Part shown: positions 26,418 through 35,368 of the stretch, piece by piece
Numbering within the stretch: position 1 is the first letter of the stretch
Layout: each line of letters begins with the position of its first letter
Source: DATFVJ01 sp963820395
GTDB taxonomy: Bacteria > Actinomycetota > Actinomycetes > Streptosporangiales > Streptosporangiaceae
Assembly: GCA_963820395.1 (NCBI GenBank)
Contig: CAWGAE010000012.1
Span: forward strand, 290,801-354,800
Direction: 5' to 3'
DNA: 64,000 bases
Program-made: the position numbers and the translations under genes
The notes under the pieces: generated by a model
The model's input: only the letters and a program-made list of their open reading frames with translations
Databases searched by the model: none
What the model was told of the DNA's origin: nothing

Positions 26418-27560
26418 TTGGTGGTGCCACTTGCCGTCCGCTACGTGGCCGCGTGCGCGGGCGCGCTGCTCGTGCTCACGGCGGCCGCGAGCGTCATCGG
26501 CACGCTGATCGTGCCCCGGCCGGTGGCCAGCTCGCTGACCGGTGCCGTCAATGAGGCCGTCAATGCGGCGTTCCGCCTCGCCGCGAGCGCTATTGCCGAC
26601 TACAAGCGGCGTGACCGGGTGCTCACCGCACAGGCGCCTGCCATCCTGCTCTGCCAGCTGATCGCCTGGCTGGGGATCTTCTTCGTGGGGTTCTCGCTGT
26701 TGCTGTGGCCCCTCGTCAACGGCGGCATAGCCGCCGCGTTCACCACGGCCGGCCCCGCCTTGTGGGAGATCGGCTCGGTTACCACGCACGGCGCGGCGGA
26801 GAAAGCGATCGAGGACATCGCGTCGCTGACCGGGATCGTCACGGTCACGCTGCAGATCGCCTACCTGCCGACGCTGTATTCGGCGTTCAACCGGCGCGAG
26901 ACCGAGATAGCGCTGCTGAACGCCCGGGCCGGCGTTCCGTCCTGGGGCCCGGAGCTACTGGCGCGCACGCACTACGCGCTGGGATCGGGAGAGTCGACGA
27001 TCCATACCCTGCCCGACCTCTACGCGCAGTGGGAACGCTGGGCAGCGGACGTGGCGGAAAGTCATCGCACCTACCTGCCGCTGGTACGGTTCCGGTCCCC
27101 GAAGCCCCTCTCATCGTGGGTCACGTCGCTGCTGGCGGTGCTGGACTCCGCGGCGCTGTTCCTTGCCCTCGCCCCGGACACCGCGCCGACCGTGCCCGCG
27201 CGCTTGTGCCTGCGCGGCGGCTTCACGTGCTTCACCGAGATCGCGCAGGCCATGGGCCTGAAAGTACCGGACATGGCCGACCCGGACACCGGGATCAGCC
27301 TGCGCTATGAGGAATTCCTCGACGCCGTCGCCCGGCTGCGCGAGGTGGACTTCCCGATCGAGCGCGACCCCGACGAGGCATGGCCCGATTTCGTGGGCTG
27401 GCGGGTCAACTACGAGCAGGCCGCCTACGCCGTGGCCGCCGCGGTGGACGCCGTGCCCGCGCTCTGGTCGGGCCCGCGCCGCCCCCCGACACCCGCCACA
27501 TCACCGCTCCGCCCGCCCCCCGGCAAGCTGGGCAAGTCCAAGACCGGCGGAACGTCGTAA
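26418..27560 (+). CDS. Membrane protein resembling a two-helix ion channel, function unknown
   Basis: A 380-residue protein starting at TTG with GGAGGAG seven bases before it. Hydrophobic segments lie at about residues 5-32, 72-104 and 135-152, followed by a soluble domain of 220 residues. The layout helix, pore-like stretch, helix and then YLPTLYSAFNRRE recalls bacterial potassium-channel-like proteins. The place where a TVGYG filter would sit reads GSVTTHGAAEKA, so it is not a canonical K+ channel. The soluble part has no recognised ligand motif, and the tail is Pro-rich. I do not assign a function. Confidence 0.6.
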   Translation: MVVPLAVRYVAACAGALLVLTAAASVIGTLIVPRPVASSLTGAVNEAVNAAFRLAASAIADYKRRDRVLTAQAPAILLCQLIAWLGIFFVGFSLLLWPLVNGGIAAAFTTAGPALWEIGSVTTHGAAEKAIEDIASLTGIVTVTLQIAYLPTLYSAFNRRETEIALLNARAGVPSWGPELLARTHYALGSGESTIHTLPDLYAQWERWAADVAESHRTYLPLVRFRSPKPLSSWVTSLLAVLDSAALFLALAPDTAPTVPARLCLRGGFTCFTEIAQAMGLKVPDMADPDTGISLRYEEFLDAVARLREVDFPIERDPDEAWPDFVGWRVNYEQAAYAVAAAVDAVPALWSGPRRPPTPATSPLRPPPGKLGKSKTGGTS

Positions 27561-27725
27561 CCAAACGCGAGATACCGGACGCCTCGCTCCGCAGGCTTGA
27601 GCCGCGATGACCTTGGGGAGCCGGTGCGCACCGTGCTCCGCAGGTGTATCTGGATCGGCATGCGGCGCTCCGTGTTGACGGCCGGTAACTCGCTCGCCGG
27701 GTCTCATCGAAGACGGCCTGCGCAT

Positions 27726-29573
27726 TCACCCGGTGCGGGTGATCGTGCTCGGCACGCCACGGGACGTCTTCTCCAACGGCATCCAGCTAAATGTGATCGA
27801 GGCCGCCGCTGATCCCGGGGCCGCACCTCGCCCGCCATCGAATCCTAACTGATACGAGATCATGACCGGCGTCGGCGTTTTCGCCATCGTTTCCCGCGGG
27901 GTCAGCGCCGGATTGTCCTCCACATAGAAGTTTTTCCAGCCAAAGAACACGCCCGGCGGGGCGGCCTTCGTAATGGCGTGCCACGTCTTCTGCTTCATGT
28001 CCGGCGTGCCCTGACCGTCCATGTGGATTACGATCGCGAGATCGTCGTGACTGGTGTCGAGGTCCTGCTCGTGACGGATCATCGACAGCCTGAACTGGTG
28101 CAGGACCAGCAGTTTCTGCGGCAGATGGTGTTCGGCGGTGAGAACGGCCAGCCAGTCGGCCACGCTGTTGATCTCGCTGATGTCGGCACCTCCGATCTGC
28201 CGCAGAGGTACCTGTCCCGGCTGCAGCTTCCACTCAGGGTCCAGTGCCAGCCCGACGTTGGGCAGCCTCAGCAGCCGCTCGTACATCTTGGCCTGGGTGA
28301 GCAGATTGGCCCGCCCGGGTTGCAGGTCCAAGACGACGTACATCCCGGCAGCGGTCGCCCGTCTCACCCACGGGCGCAGGGAGGCCACACTGGACTCGAA
28401 GGAGTAGATGCCGTCCTTACCTGGAGCCCCCTGCGCCACGGTAGCGATGATCTCAAAGGTAGGGACCACGGGTACGTTGCCGAGCGGTTGGTACGACGCC
28501 GCAACCTTCCTCGCTCGCGCGGTGCTGGCCGGCAGGTCCTGCTGGCCGAGGGCGCCGAGCGCGGGAGAACCGGGGTGACCGTAGAGCGCGACCAGCCGGT
28601 GCCCGGGGAAGACGACCTGGCCGCCACCCGGCAATTGCACACCGGTGGCCGCGACTGCGACCCGGGATGCCAGCCGCCCCGCTGGTCCAAAGCCCGCCCC
28701 GATGGCGATCACCCGCCGCGGCCGCGCCGCGGCCAGGGCCTTGATGGCGTCGGCGTCGGCTCGCGGATCGTAGCCGTGGACGGGGACCACTGTCGCGCCC
28801 GCCACCTGCGCGGTTGTGGTCGCCGCCATGGTGGCGGCGGTAAAGTCTTGGTGCGCGAGTACGGCGACGTGGTCGAGCGGCGGGGGCGCGTACGTCGCGG
28901 GCAGCTCGGCCGGGTCGGTGACCACGCGGACCCCGGGCAGCTGTGACGACAGCACATTCGCGGCCACCCCCACAGCCAGCACGGCGCGGGGATGCAGGTC
29001 GTTGATCTCTACGCGCAGCGCCGCGCCCGCCGTTGTGGCTGTGCCGTGGGCTTGGGTCAATACTGCTCGCAGGGCCGGGTGCGTTGCTGCGCGGGCGGCG
29101 GTGTGCGTTGTCGTCCCGGCGGCGGTGTGCGTTGCCGCATTCGCCGCCGCTCCTGCGGGCGCGCTGCCCGCCGCGGCGCTCGCGTCGGGGCCAACCTGCG
29201 CTGCGGTGAGCAGCAGCGGCGCATGTGCCCGCAGTGCCCGGTCGCGGGCGGTCGCAAGGTCGGCTGGACGGCCGGGGCCCGCGACCACGACAACCGGGGC
29301 GGACACGAACAGTTGCTGTGCCACGTCCGCGGCGGCCACACTGGCTGCGGCGCTGGTCAGCACTGATGCGGCCGACGCCGGAGGCCGGGTACGGGCGGCA
29401 AAGCGGACCCGTGCCCCGGCCGAATATGCGGCAGCGCCCGCGCATGCGGTGGTGCCGCCCGCCACTGCGGACAGTACCACCAGCATTCCCGCGCGGCGCC
29501 GCAGCCGGGTGTGGGTGCCATCGGGGGACGGACGCAAGGCTCGGGTGTACCGCGCGGTTGTAGCTGCATTCAT
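27726..29573 (-). CDS. Lipoprotein with N-terminal tandem alpha/beta repeats and a C-terminal barrel-like domain
   Basis: About 615 residues from ATG 29573; a longer in-frame start up to 29903 is possible. The signal LVVLSAVAGGTTAC ends with a lipobox-like Cys44. Residues 80-300 contain repeated units (VVVAGPGRPADL, RAVLAVGVAANVL, VIAIGAGFGPAGRLASRV) like type-2 cell-wall-binding repeats. The second half (GMYVVLDLQPGRANLLTQA, VGLALDPEW, IHMDGQG, PGVFFGWKNFYVEDNP) has the alternating strands of a TIM-barrel. A middle stretch is a Thr/Ala/His repeat. The natural end appears to be near VMISYQ; the last 35 residues look like read-through. Surface function is unknown. Confidence 0.6.
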   Translation of the reverse strand: MNAATTARYTRALRPSPDGTHTRLRRRAGMLVVLSAVAGGTTACAGAAAYSAGARVRFAARTRPPASAASVLTSAAASVAAADVAQQLFVSAPVVVVAGPGRPADLATARDRALRAHAPLLLTAAQVGPDASAAAGSAPAGAAANAATHTAAGTTTHTAARAATHPALRAVLTQAHGTATTAGAALRVEINDLHPRAVLAVGVAANVLSSQLPGVRVVTDPAELPATYAPPPLDHVAVLAHQDFTAATMAATTTAQVAGATVVPVHGYDPRADADAIKALAAARPRRVIAIGAGFGPAGRLASRVAVAATGVQLPGGGQVVFPGHRLVALYGHPGSPALGALGQQDLPASTARARKVAASYQPLGNVPVVPTFEIIATVAQGAPGKDGIYSFESSVASLRPWVRRATAAGMYVVLDLQPGRANLLTQAKMYERLLRLPNVGLALDPEWKLQPGQVPLRQIGGADISEINSVADWLAVLTAEHHLPQKLLVLHQFRLSMIRHEQDLDTSHDDLAIVIHMDGQGTPDMKQKTWHAITKAAPPGVFFGWKNFYVEDNPALTPRETMAKTPTPVMISYQLGFDGGRGAAPGSAAASITFSWMPLEKTSRGVPSTITRTG

Positions 29574-29973
29574 CGCGACAGGTCGCCGCCACACCACGGC
29601 GGGGACCTGGCGTCGCCGCCATGCCAAGCGCGACTGCGCGACCACATCTGTCCACGTACCGGACATCATGATGATCCGGCTGAGGTTCTTCCTGACCACC
29701 CAGGAGAGTAACCGCCGGAACGGCCACCGGCCAGGCTGCTCAGCGATCTCGCCTGTCCCGTGTCCCCGGTGCAGGCAGGATAATTCAGCATGGAAAGCAC
29801 TTTTCCCAGCGTAAGAAGAACTAATTGGACTTACCGAATCAACGGTCGGCCGGGCCAATGCCCAGAGGATTTCAGCGTATCCCGGTGGCGCTTCGCCGAC
29901 CAATCATCGTGCATATGAAAATCCCCCGCACCAACCTAGGGTGAGGTGGTGAGGAGCTCGGCGTCGACACGGC
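29574..29973. other. Intergenic region upstream of the lipoprotein
   Basis: No gene, repeat or clear promoter is recognisable. The frame of the lipoprotein remains open through most of it without coding character. An A/T-richer patch near 29810-29830 may be a promoter. Confidence 0.3.
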
Positions 29974-30276
29974 TCAGTTGCCCACCGCGGTGTCAGACGT
30001 CGTGGCGGGGTAGGAGCTCGAGCGATCCGGGGCCTTGGTCCCGTCGTCGCCGAAGAGCAGTCCCTGCCCGTTGGCGACTAGAGTGACCCCGAAGAGATCG
30101 CCGGCACCATTCGGCAGGAGAGTTACGGTCGCGACCTGATGACCCGCCGTACTGACCTCGACCGCGTCACCGTCGTTGCCATTGACCGCGACCAGGTCGC
30201 CACCCGGCACCAATGTGAGGCCGAGCGGGCCGTTGATACGGCAGCCGTACTTCGTTACATGCAGGCCCGATCGCAT
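29974..30276 (-). pseudogene. C-terminal fragment of an NHL-repeat beta-propeller protein
   Basis: The 100-residue frame carries propeller units: INGPLGLTLVPGGDLVAVNG, then a degenerate unit VTLVANGQGLLFGDDGTKAP. These resemble the last blades of extracellular NHL-repeat proteins of several hundred residues. There is no signal peptide and no ribosome site at its ATG (30276), and the upstream sequence does not continue the repeats. It is most simply a leftover 3' end. Confidence 0.5.
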
Positions 30277-30410
30277 CCCAAGAATCGAACATTAGGTACG
30301 TAGCCTGGCTCGCGAAACCGGATATACGGTCGCAAAACTAGCGCAAGAGCGCGAGGAATTGATCGGCACATGGGTACGTCGGCACTCCGGCGAGTGAGCG
30401 GCTCGGCCTG

Positions 30411-31061
30411 ATGGAAGGGCGACGGGTCGCATTGCTAGTAGCTACTGACCGCTACGAGGACACCGGTCTGAGCAGGCTTAAGGCACCTGCCAGCGACGCT
30501 AAACAGCTAGCGGCTGTGCTAAGTGATTTCCGCATTGTGGGGTTTGAGGTCATGAGCCTCTACAACGAGCCGCATTACATTGTCGGAAAGGCGATCGGTA
30601 AGTTCTACAAAAACCGAAGGCACGATGACCTGACGTTGCTTTATTTCACCGGCCACGGCGTCAAAGACGAAGGCGGCCATCTGTACCTGGCCATGACCGA
30701 CACCGACCACGAAAACCTGCAATTTACCGAAGCTCCGTGCTCACGGGGTTACCCTCCCTCCCGGGCCATCCAGCGGTGCGATCGGCAGGAGCCGTGCTCA
30801 GATGACTCCCAATCGACGATAGCTCCGACTTGGCACGACACCGAGACCGGGACTTCTTCCGTTTGCCTAAAATGCACCGTGCGCTGTCCATCAGTCACCC
30901 GGTGCATCAAAGGGCGCCATGACGTCCCGACCTCGGGGGCCGGTCGGCGGGTTCACCACCCGGACGAGAAACCCATCGCCGACGGGAAGTCACTGGTCTG
31001 GGCTAGCCGTCGCCCACGCCCAAGCTGTCGCCGCGCTCCAGCAGGGCGATCTTTTCCCTGA
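30411..31061 (+). pseudogene. Truncated caspase-like (peptidase C14) protease
   Basis: The first 108 residues are a good caspase-fold start: RRVALLVATDRYEDTGLSRL, then PASDAKQLAAVLSD, GFEVMSLYNEPHY and the catalytic-His strand LTLLYFTGHGVKDEGGHLY. After ENLQFTEA (about 30735) the expected second half, with the catalytic Cys strand (usually DCCYSG), is replaced by an unrelated Cys/Arg/Ser-rich frame to 31061. The protease therefore lacks its nucleophile. Caspase-like domains of this type (EACC1-like) are found in bacterial conflict systems. Whether this was part of one cannot be read from what is left. Confidence 0.65.
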
Positions 31062-31132
31062 GGGAGCCGCTGTGTGGGCGACCGCCCGCCGAACCGCGCC
31101 GCTGCAATGATGATGTCATAGCGTTCGGTCAC
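30953..31132 (-). pseudogene. Possible 5' remnant of a GMC-type FAD oxidoreductase
   Basis: From GTG 31132 the minus strand reads TERYDIIIAAARFGG, resembling an FAD Rossmann start whose glycines are partly lost. One frame away it continues as REKIALLERGDSLG, resembling the second strand of GMC oxidoreductases (ILLLERGD). It then ends. The two-frame match is short, so this is tentative. Confidence 0.35.
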
Positions 31133-31227
31133 GGGACCTTGCGATATAAGCACTGCCCTGGCCGTGCATGGCCAAGATCGGGTGATGTCGAGGCCGCGCG
31201 GAGCTGGAGCGCTGCATAGGAGGGGCG

Positions 31228-31932
31228 ATGAAGCCAATGCCGGAGGATTGGGAGCGGGCCGTGGCCGCGGTCGCCCATCCTGATGACCTTGAGTACGGCG
31301 TGGCCGCCGCGGTCGCCCGCTGGACGGCGCAGGGACGGGATGTGTCGTACGTGATCGCGACCCGGGGTGAGGCTGGCATCGCCGGGATGCCGCCGGACAG
31401 TGTGCGCCCGATCCGTGAGGAAGAGGAGCGCCGCAGCGCGGCCGTCGTCGGCGTGCGCGAAGTCGTGTTTCTTGACCACCCGGACGGCCTGGTGGAGTAC
31501 GGCATACCCCTGCGCCGCGACCTGGCGACCGAGTTCCGCCGCCTGCGGCCGGATGTGGTCATTACCATGAACTTCGACCTCACCTGGGGCGACAGCGGAG
31601 CCGTCAACCATGCCGACCACCGTGCGGTCGGCCTTGCGGTAATTGACGCGTGCCGCGACGCCGCCAACCGGTGGCTGTTCCCTGACGCGGGACCGCCGTG
31701 GTCCGGCATCAAGCACGCCTACGTGGCGGCCAGCAGTGAACCGACGCATTTCGTGGATGTCACCGCCACCCTGGAAGCGGGCATCGCGTCCCTGCGCGAG
31801 CACGCCATGTATATCGAGGGCCTGGGCAGGGAATTCGATTCTGACGAGTTCCTCCGCAACATGGCGGGGTTTGTCGGCCTTGGCGCCGGTTGCGAGTATG
31901 CGGTGGGTTTCCGACGCTACGACAACGGATAA
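31228..31932 (+). CDS. PIG-L family zinc deacetylase
   Basis: A 234-residue LmbE/PIG-L N-deacetylase. VAAVAHPDDLEYG holds the first His-Pro-Asp-Asp zinc/catalytic motif; NHADHRAVGLAV provides the third zinc His. VSYVIATRGEAGI is the second strand. Relatives include MshB (mycothiol synthesis), Mca and various glycan deacetylases. The short length and the absence of mycothiol genes nearby do not allow a substrate call. The ATG is preceded by AGGAGGGG. It is the only intact gene between the relics at 29.9-32.9 kb. Confidence 0.8.
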   Translation: MKPMPEDWERAVAAVAHPDDLEYGVAAAVARWTAQGRDVSYVIATRGEAGIAGMPPDSVRPIREEEERRSAAVVGVREVVFLDHPDGLVEYGIPLRRDLATEFRRLRPDVVITMNFDLTWGDSGAVNHADHRAVGLAVIDACRDAANRWLFPDAGPPWSGIKHAYVAASSEPTHFVDVTATLEAGIASLREHAMYIEGLGREFDSDEFLRNMAGFVGLGAGCEYAVGFRRYDNG

Positions 31933-32090
31933 GGCCGGGCGCCGCGCCGCGGCGGCGTGCGCTGGCGGCTCGGGATTCGGGCTGCATTTAGCCCGCTGCG
32001 CCGCGAGGCCCCAGAACTCCGGCAGTTACTGGGCCCAGTGGTGCGGTTTGGTGCTGCCCGCGCCAGGGAATTTACCCGCGTCGGGGGACA

Positions 32091-32528
32091 ATGATGAAGA
32101 TAAGCGCGCGCTGGGGAACGCGTTCCGCCGGAGTAATTCTCACGTTCGGGATCGCTGCGGCGGGCATGCAGGCTATTTTGATGCGGGCGGCGAATGCCGG
32201 CGCCTCGCCGCCGCGGCAGTTTTCGGTGTCAGGCAGCCGGGTAGTCGTCGCGTCAGGCAAGGCGGTCCGACTGCCCGGCGTGAGCCGCTCCGGCACCGAG
32301 TACGAGTGCGTTCATGCCACCAACCTGATTTTCGATGGGCCGTCAGACAGCGTGTCCCAGACCGTGGCCTGGTGGCGGATCAACGCTGGGCGAATCTCGC
32401 TGAACGAGGCTTGCTGGCTCGACCGCGGCGCCGGGCGCCCGTTATCAGCAACCGATTGCCAGCTACCTGACGCTGCTCGGTCGCGGCGGTTGCCCAGCCT
32501 GTCCGGCAGGTGGCTTGGCCAAGGTTAG
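32091..32528 (+). pseudogene. Truncated, frameshifted GH5-type glycoside hydrolase
   Basis: An exported protein start (signal ending NAGAS) is followed by a GH5 cellulase-like N-terminus: ASGKAVRLPGVSRSGTEYEC, then IFDGPSD and WWRINAGRISLNEACWLD. Near 32435 the match jumps one frame to ARYQQPIASYLTLLGRGG, then stops. Active GH5 enzymes need another 250 or more residues with two catalytic Glu. This copy is frameshifted and cut, so it is a pseudogene. Confidence 0.65.
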
Positions 32529-32826
32529 GCCGGGTTCTCCCGGCCCGGTGTGCCGGCCCCGGTGAGGTGCTGGTGCGCCGCGTGGCGGGCGATCCAGCCC
32601 GCCATGAAGGGGCAGAGCGCGCGCACCCGCTTCCCGCGCGCCGCCGCGTCGTCGAATGCGGCACGGGCCAGCGCACTTCCGACGCCACGGCCCCCGAACT
32701 CCGGTCTGTGTGCGGAAACAGGATCACACCGTCGCGGCGGATATGAGTGGCGAAGCCGGCGAGCCTGCCGTCGATCACCGCTTCGAAGCGGTGGCGGTCG
32801 GCGGCGTCGGTTACGGTAACGTCCAT
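32525..32826 (-). pseudogene. Frameshifted GNAT acetyltransferase
   Basis: The minus strand begins MDVTVTDAADRHRFEAVIDG and continues to RDGVILFPHTD. One frame away it resumes as PEFGGRGVGSALARAAFDDA, with the acetyl-CoA loop RGVGSAL, to WIARHAAHQH and a TAA at 32525. The join near 32710 lacks about 7 bases relative to a continuous small GNAT protein (YjdJ/YidJ-like, about 100 residues). It could be a real inactivation or a single sequencing error. Confidence 0.6.
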
Positions 32827-32864
32827 TCCGCCTTAACCTGTCAACTCATGCCGGTCACGAACCT

Positions 32865-33566
32865 TTAGGGTGTCGGCTGGCGCACGCCCAGTTCGTCCAG
32901 TCGGCTGAGCAGGTCGGCCGGGTCAGCATAGACACGGAACGCTCCGGCCCGTTCGAGTTCTTCCCGCCCGTAACCGCCGGACATCAGGCCGATGCCAAGC
33001 GCGCCTGCGCGTCTTGCGGCGAGCAGATCCCACACACTGTCGCCCACCACCATTGTGTGCGTGGGATCGACGCCGAGCATGGCCGCGGCGGCGAGGAAAA
33101 GATCGGGATCGGGTTTCGCATGGCGCACCTTGTCGCGGGTCACCATCGGAGTGTCCGCTGGGAGCCCGAGCATGCCGAGCGCGGCACGCGCGGTCGCCGC
33201 GTAGCCGCTTGTCGCGATCGCCCACAGAACATGCCGCTGCGTGAGTACCCGGAGCAGGTCGGCGGCGCCGGGCAGCGGACGCACCAAGTCGCACCGCTTT
33301 CCGTACTCGCTGGCATGCGCATGCTGCAACTGCTCGATCTCTGCCGCGGACAGCGAGCACCCGGTCTCCCGCAGCAGTGCGGTCACGAAAAGGCCGCCGC
33401 TCATACCGATCCGCCGGTGGATGCGCCACACCGACAGGTCGATGCCAAGCGCGGCCAGCGCCGCGCGCCAGGCGAGCACGTGCTGGTAGACGCTGTCGAT
33501 CAGCGTGCCGTCGAGATCGAAGAGGAACGCCGGAGGCGGCGTCTCAGGATACTGAAGCTCGGCCAC
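32865..33566 (-). CDS. HAD-superfamily phosphatase
   Basis: A 233-residue HAD hydrolase of the phosphoglycolate-phosphatase/beta-phosphoglucomutase subfamily. FLFDLDGTLIDS is motif I with the nucleophile Asp. AIATSGYAATARAALGMLG is motif II, RHAKPDPDLFLAAAAMLG motif III with the Lys, and VVGDSVWDLLAARRAG motif IV. The alpha-helical cap lies in between. The start is GTG at 33566, ten bases after the end of the glutamine-synthetase gene on the same strand, so the two are cotranscribed. Substrate unknown. Confidence 0.85.
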   Translation of the reverse strand: MAELQYPETPPPAFLFDLDGTLIDSVYQHVLAWRAALAALGIDLSVWRIHRRIGMSGGLFVTALLRETGCSLSAAEIEQLQHAHASEYGKRCDLVRPLPGAADLLRVLTQRHVLWAIATSGYAATARAALGMLGLPADTPMVTRDKVRHAKPDPDLFLAAAAMLGVDPTHTMVVGDSVWDLLAARRAGALGIGLMSGGYGREELERAGAFRVYADPADLLSRLDELGVRQPTP

Positions 33567-33576
33567 GTGATTACCG

Positions 33577-34998
33577 TCAAATCTTCGTGAAGTGGTTGAA
33601 GCACTCGTACTCGACGCTCTGCGCGGCGAACGCCTTGACCTCGGCCCGCCTGACCGCCAGGTACGCGCGCCTGCGCAGCGGGCCGAGGACCTCCATCAGC
33701 AGTTCGTCAGCCTCAAGGGCGTTCAGGGCCGCGTTGAGCGACTCGGGCAGGCGGTGTGCCCTGGCGCGCAGCCGTTCGGTATCGGTCATTGTCGCTGGGT
33801 CAGTGTTGACCGCCTCGCCGGGGTCGAGCTTGCTGCGGATCCCGTCCAGGCCAGCGTGGATGTACGCGCCGAGCGCCAGGTACGGGTTGGCGCTGGAGTC
33901 GGAGGGCTTGAGCTCCAGGTTCACGGAGCCTGCCGGGTTGCTGCGCATGGCCGAGCAGATCCGGATCGCCGCCTCCCTGTTGTCCATGCCGTAGACGGTG
34001 TAGGCGCTGGCCCAGGTCTGCGGTGCGAGCCGCCGGTAACTGTTCACGCTGGCGCAGGTCAGCGCGGTCAGGGCGGGCAGGTGGGCAAGCAGGCCGCCGA
34101 TGAAGTGGTAGGCGGTGTCCGACAGCCCGTATGGGTCGCCCGCCGCGTGGAACAGGTTGCGGGTGCCCGGCTGGCCGGGGTACGAACCGGGTGACCCCGC
34201 CAGATCCCACAGCGAGGCATGCAGGTGCGTGCCGTTGCCGGCCTGATCGGGGATGGGCTTGGGGGCCAGGCTCGCCCACAGCCCGCGGCGCAGCGCTACT
34301 CCCCGGACGGTCTCGCGGTAGATCACGTGATTGTCGGCCGCGCGGAGAGCCGGGGCATGCCTGATCGCCATCTCCTGCTGGCCGTGGCCAAGCTCGGGAT
34401 AGTAGTGCTCGACCTGCAGGCCCTGCGCCTGCAGCGCCCGCACAAGCTCGATGGCGTAGTCGTGCGCCACGTGGAAGCCGGTCGCCGAGTAGCAGAGGCT
34501 GTCGTCGATCGGCACCAGCCGGTCGGGTCCAGCCGCAGGGTCGGGCTCGCGGCGGCCGAGGGTGAACTCGGGTTCGAACGCCGCGGACATCGCGAATCCG
34601 TCAGCAGCAAGCTCGGCAACGGCCTGCTTGAGGAATGTGCGCGGGCATGCCTCCCACGGCTCGCCGTCCAGCCGGACCAGGTCGGCATTCATCGCGCCCG
34701 CGCCGGGCGCGTAGGGGAGCTTCACGAACGTGCCCGGATCGGGCACGAGGCGCACCTCACCGACCGGTCCCATTCCCTCGACCGGCTGCAGCGTGTCGAG
34801 CATGGTCATCGCCATCATCGCGACCGTGTGCCCGATGCCGGTGTGCAGTCGCTCGGCGAGCAGGGGAAGGGACGCCGCCTTTCCGCGGATGATGCCGCCA
34901 TGGTCGGCGTAGAGGAACCGGACGAGCAACAGTCCATCGGCCTCGACCTGCGCAAGCACGTGCCGGGCGTCATCGTTGTCGTCATGGGAGCCGGTCAT
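33577..34998 (-). CDS. Glutamine synthetase homologue (possible gamma-glutamyl-amine ligase)
   Basis: A 473-residue protein of the glutamine-synthetase family. FEPEFTLG supplies the metal-binding Glu pair. GNGTHLHASLWD is the ATP/metal loop (classical NGSGMHVHQS). NREAAIRICSAM and LELKPSDSSANPYLALGAY correspond to the adenine-binding and catalytic motifs. The divergence from GlnA (NGTHLHAS, no adenylylation-loop Tyr motif) places it with GlnA-like ligases, several of which glutamylate polyamines or amines in actinomycetes. That specificity is inference. It is the first gene of a two-gene unit with a HAD phosphatase. Confidence 0.8.
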   Translation of the reverse strand: MTGSHDDNDDARHVLAQVEADGLLLVRFLYADHGGIIRGKAASLPLLAERLHTGIGHTVAMMAMTMLDTLQPVEGMGPVGEVRLVPDPGTFVKLPYAPGAGAMNADLVRLDGEPWEACPRTFLKQAVAELAADGFAMSAAFEPEFTLGRREPDPAAGPDRLVPIDDSLCYSATGFHVAHDYAIELVRALQAQGLQVEHYYPELGHGQQEMAIRHAPALRAADNHVIYRETVRGVALRRGLWASLAPKPIPDQAGNGTHLHASLWDLAGSPGSYPGQPGTRNLFHAAGDPYGLSDTAYHFIGGLLAHLPALTALTCASVNSYRRLAPQTWASAYTVYGMDNREAAIRICSAMRSNPAGSVNLELKPSDSSANPYLALGAYIHAGLDGIRSKLDPGEAVNTDPATMTDTERLRARAHRLPESLNAALNALEADELLMEVLGPLRRRAYLAVRRAEVKAFAAQSVEYECFNHFTKI

Positions 34999-35259
34999 GC
35001 GTCAGGAGTAACACAGCCGAGGCGGCTCGTACAGACAGACGGCCCGTACGGGACGGTGACGCACCCGTGATCCCATAACGCTGCCGCACGGCGCGACACG
35101 GTTGCTGAACGGCTGGCGCACGGCGGGATGGGCCGGCGCGCGGCGGGACGCGGTTGCCGACGGCGCTACGCGGTTGCCATACGGCGCAACACGGTTGCTG
35201 AACGGCTGGCATCGGTGCGTTACTGAAAGTGACACGTCTCGCACCTGGGGGCTGGTTTA

Positions 35260-35309
35260 GTGATCCCGGTAACTCTTCTGCGTATGCTTCCAAAAAGTAC
35301 CGGGATCAC
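35260..35309. repeat. Dispersed palindromic element, copy A
   Basis: GTGATCCCGGTA (35260-35271) pairs perfectly with TACCGGGATCAC (35298-35309). The loop contains atgcttccaa. A second copy in opposite orientation lies at 42025-42080 with the same arms and loop word, so this is a REP-like element rather than a chance hairpin. Confidence 0.7.
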
Positions 35310-35368
35310 CCGAAACGGCATCAGGGTGGGTCCGTGGGCCCCCACGGATCATGACCGGTCGCCGTCCG

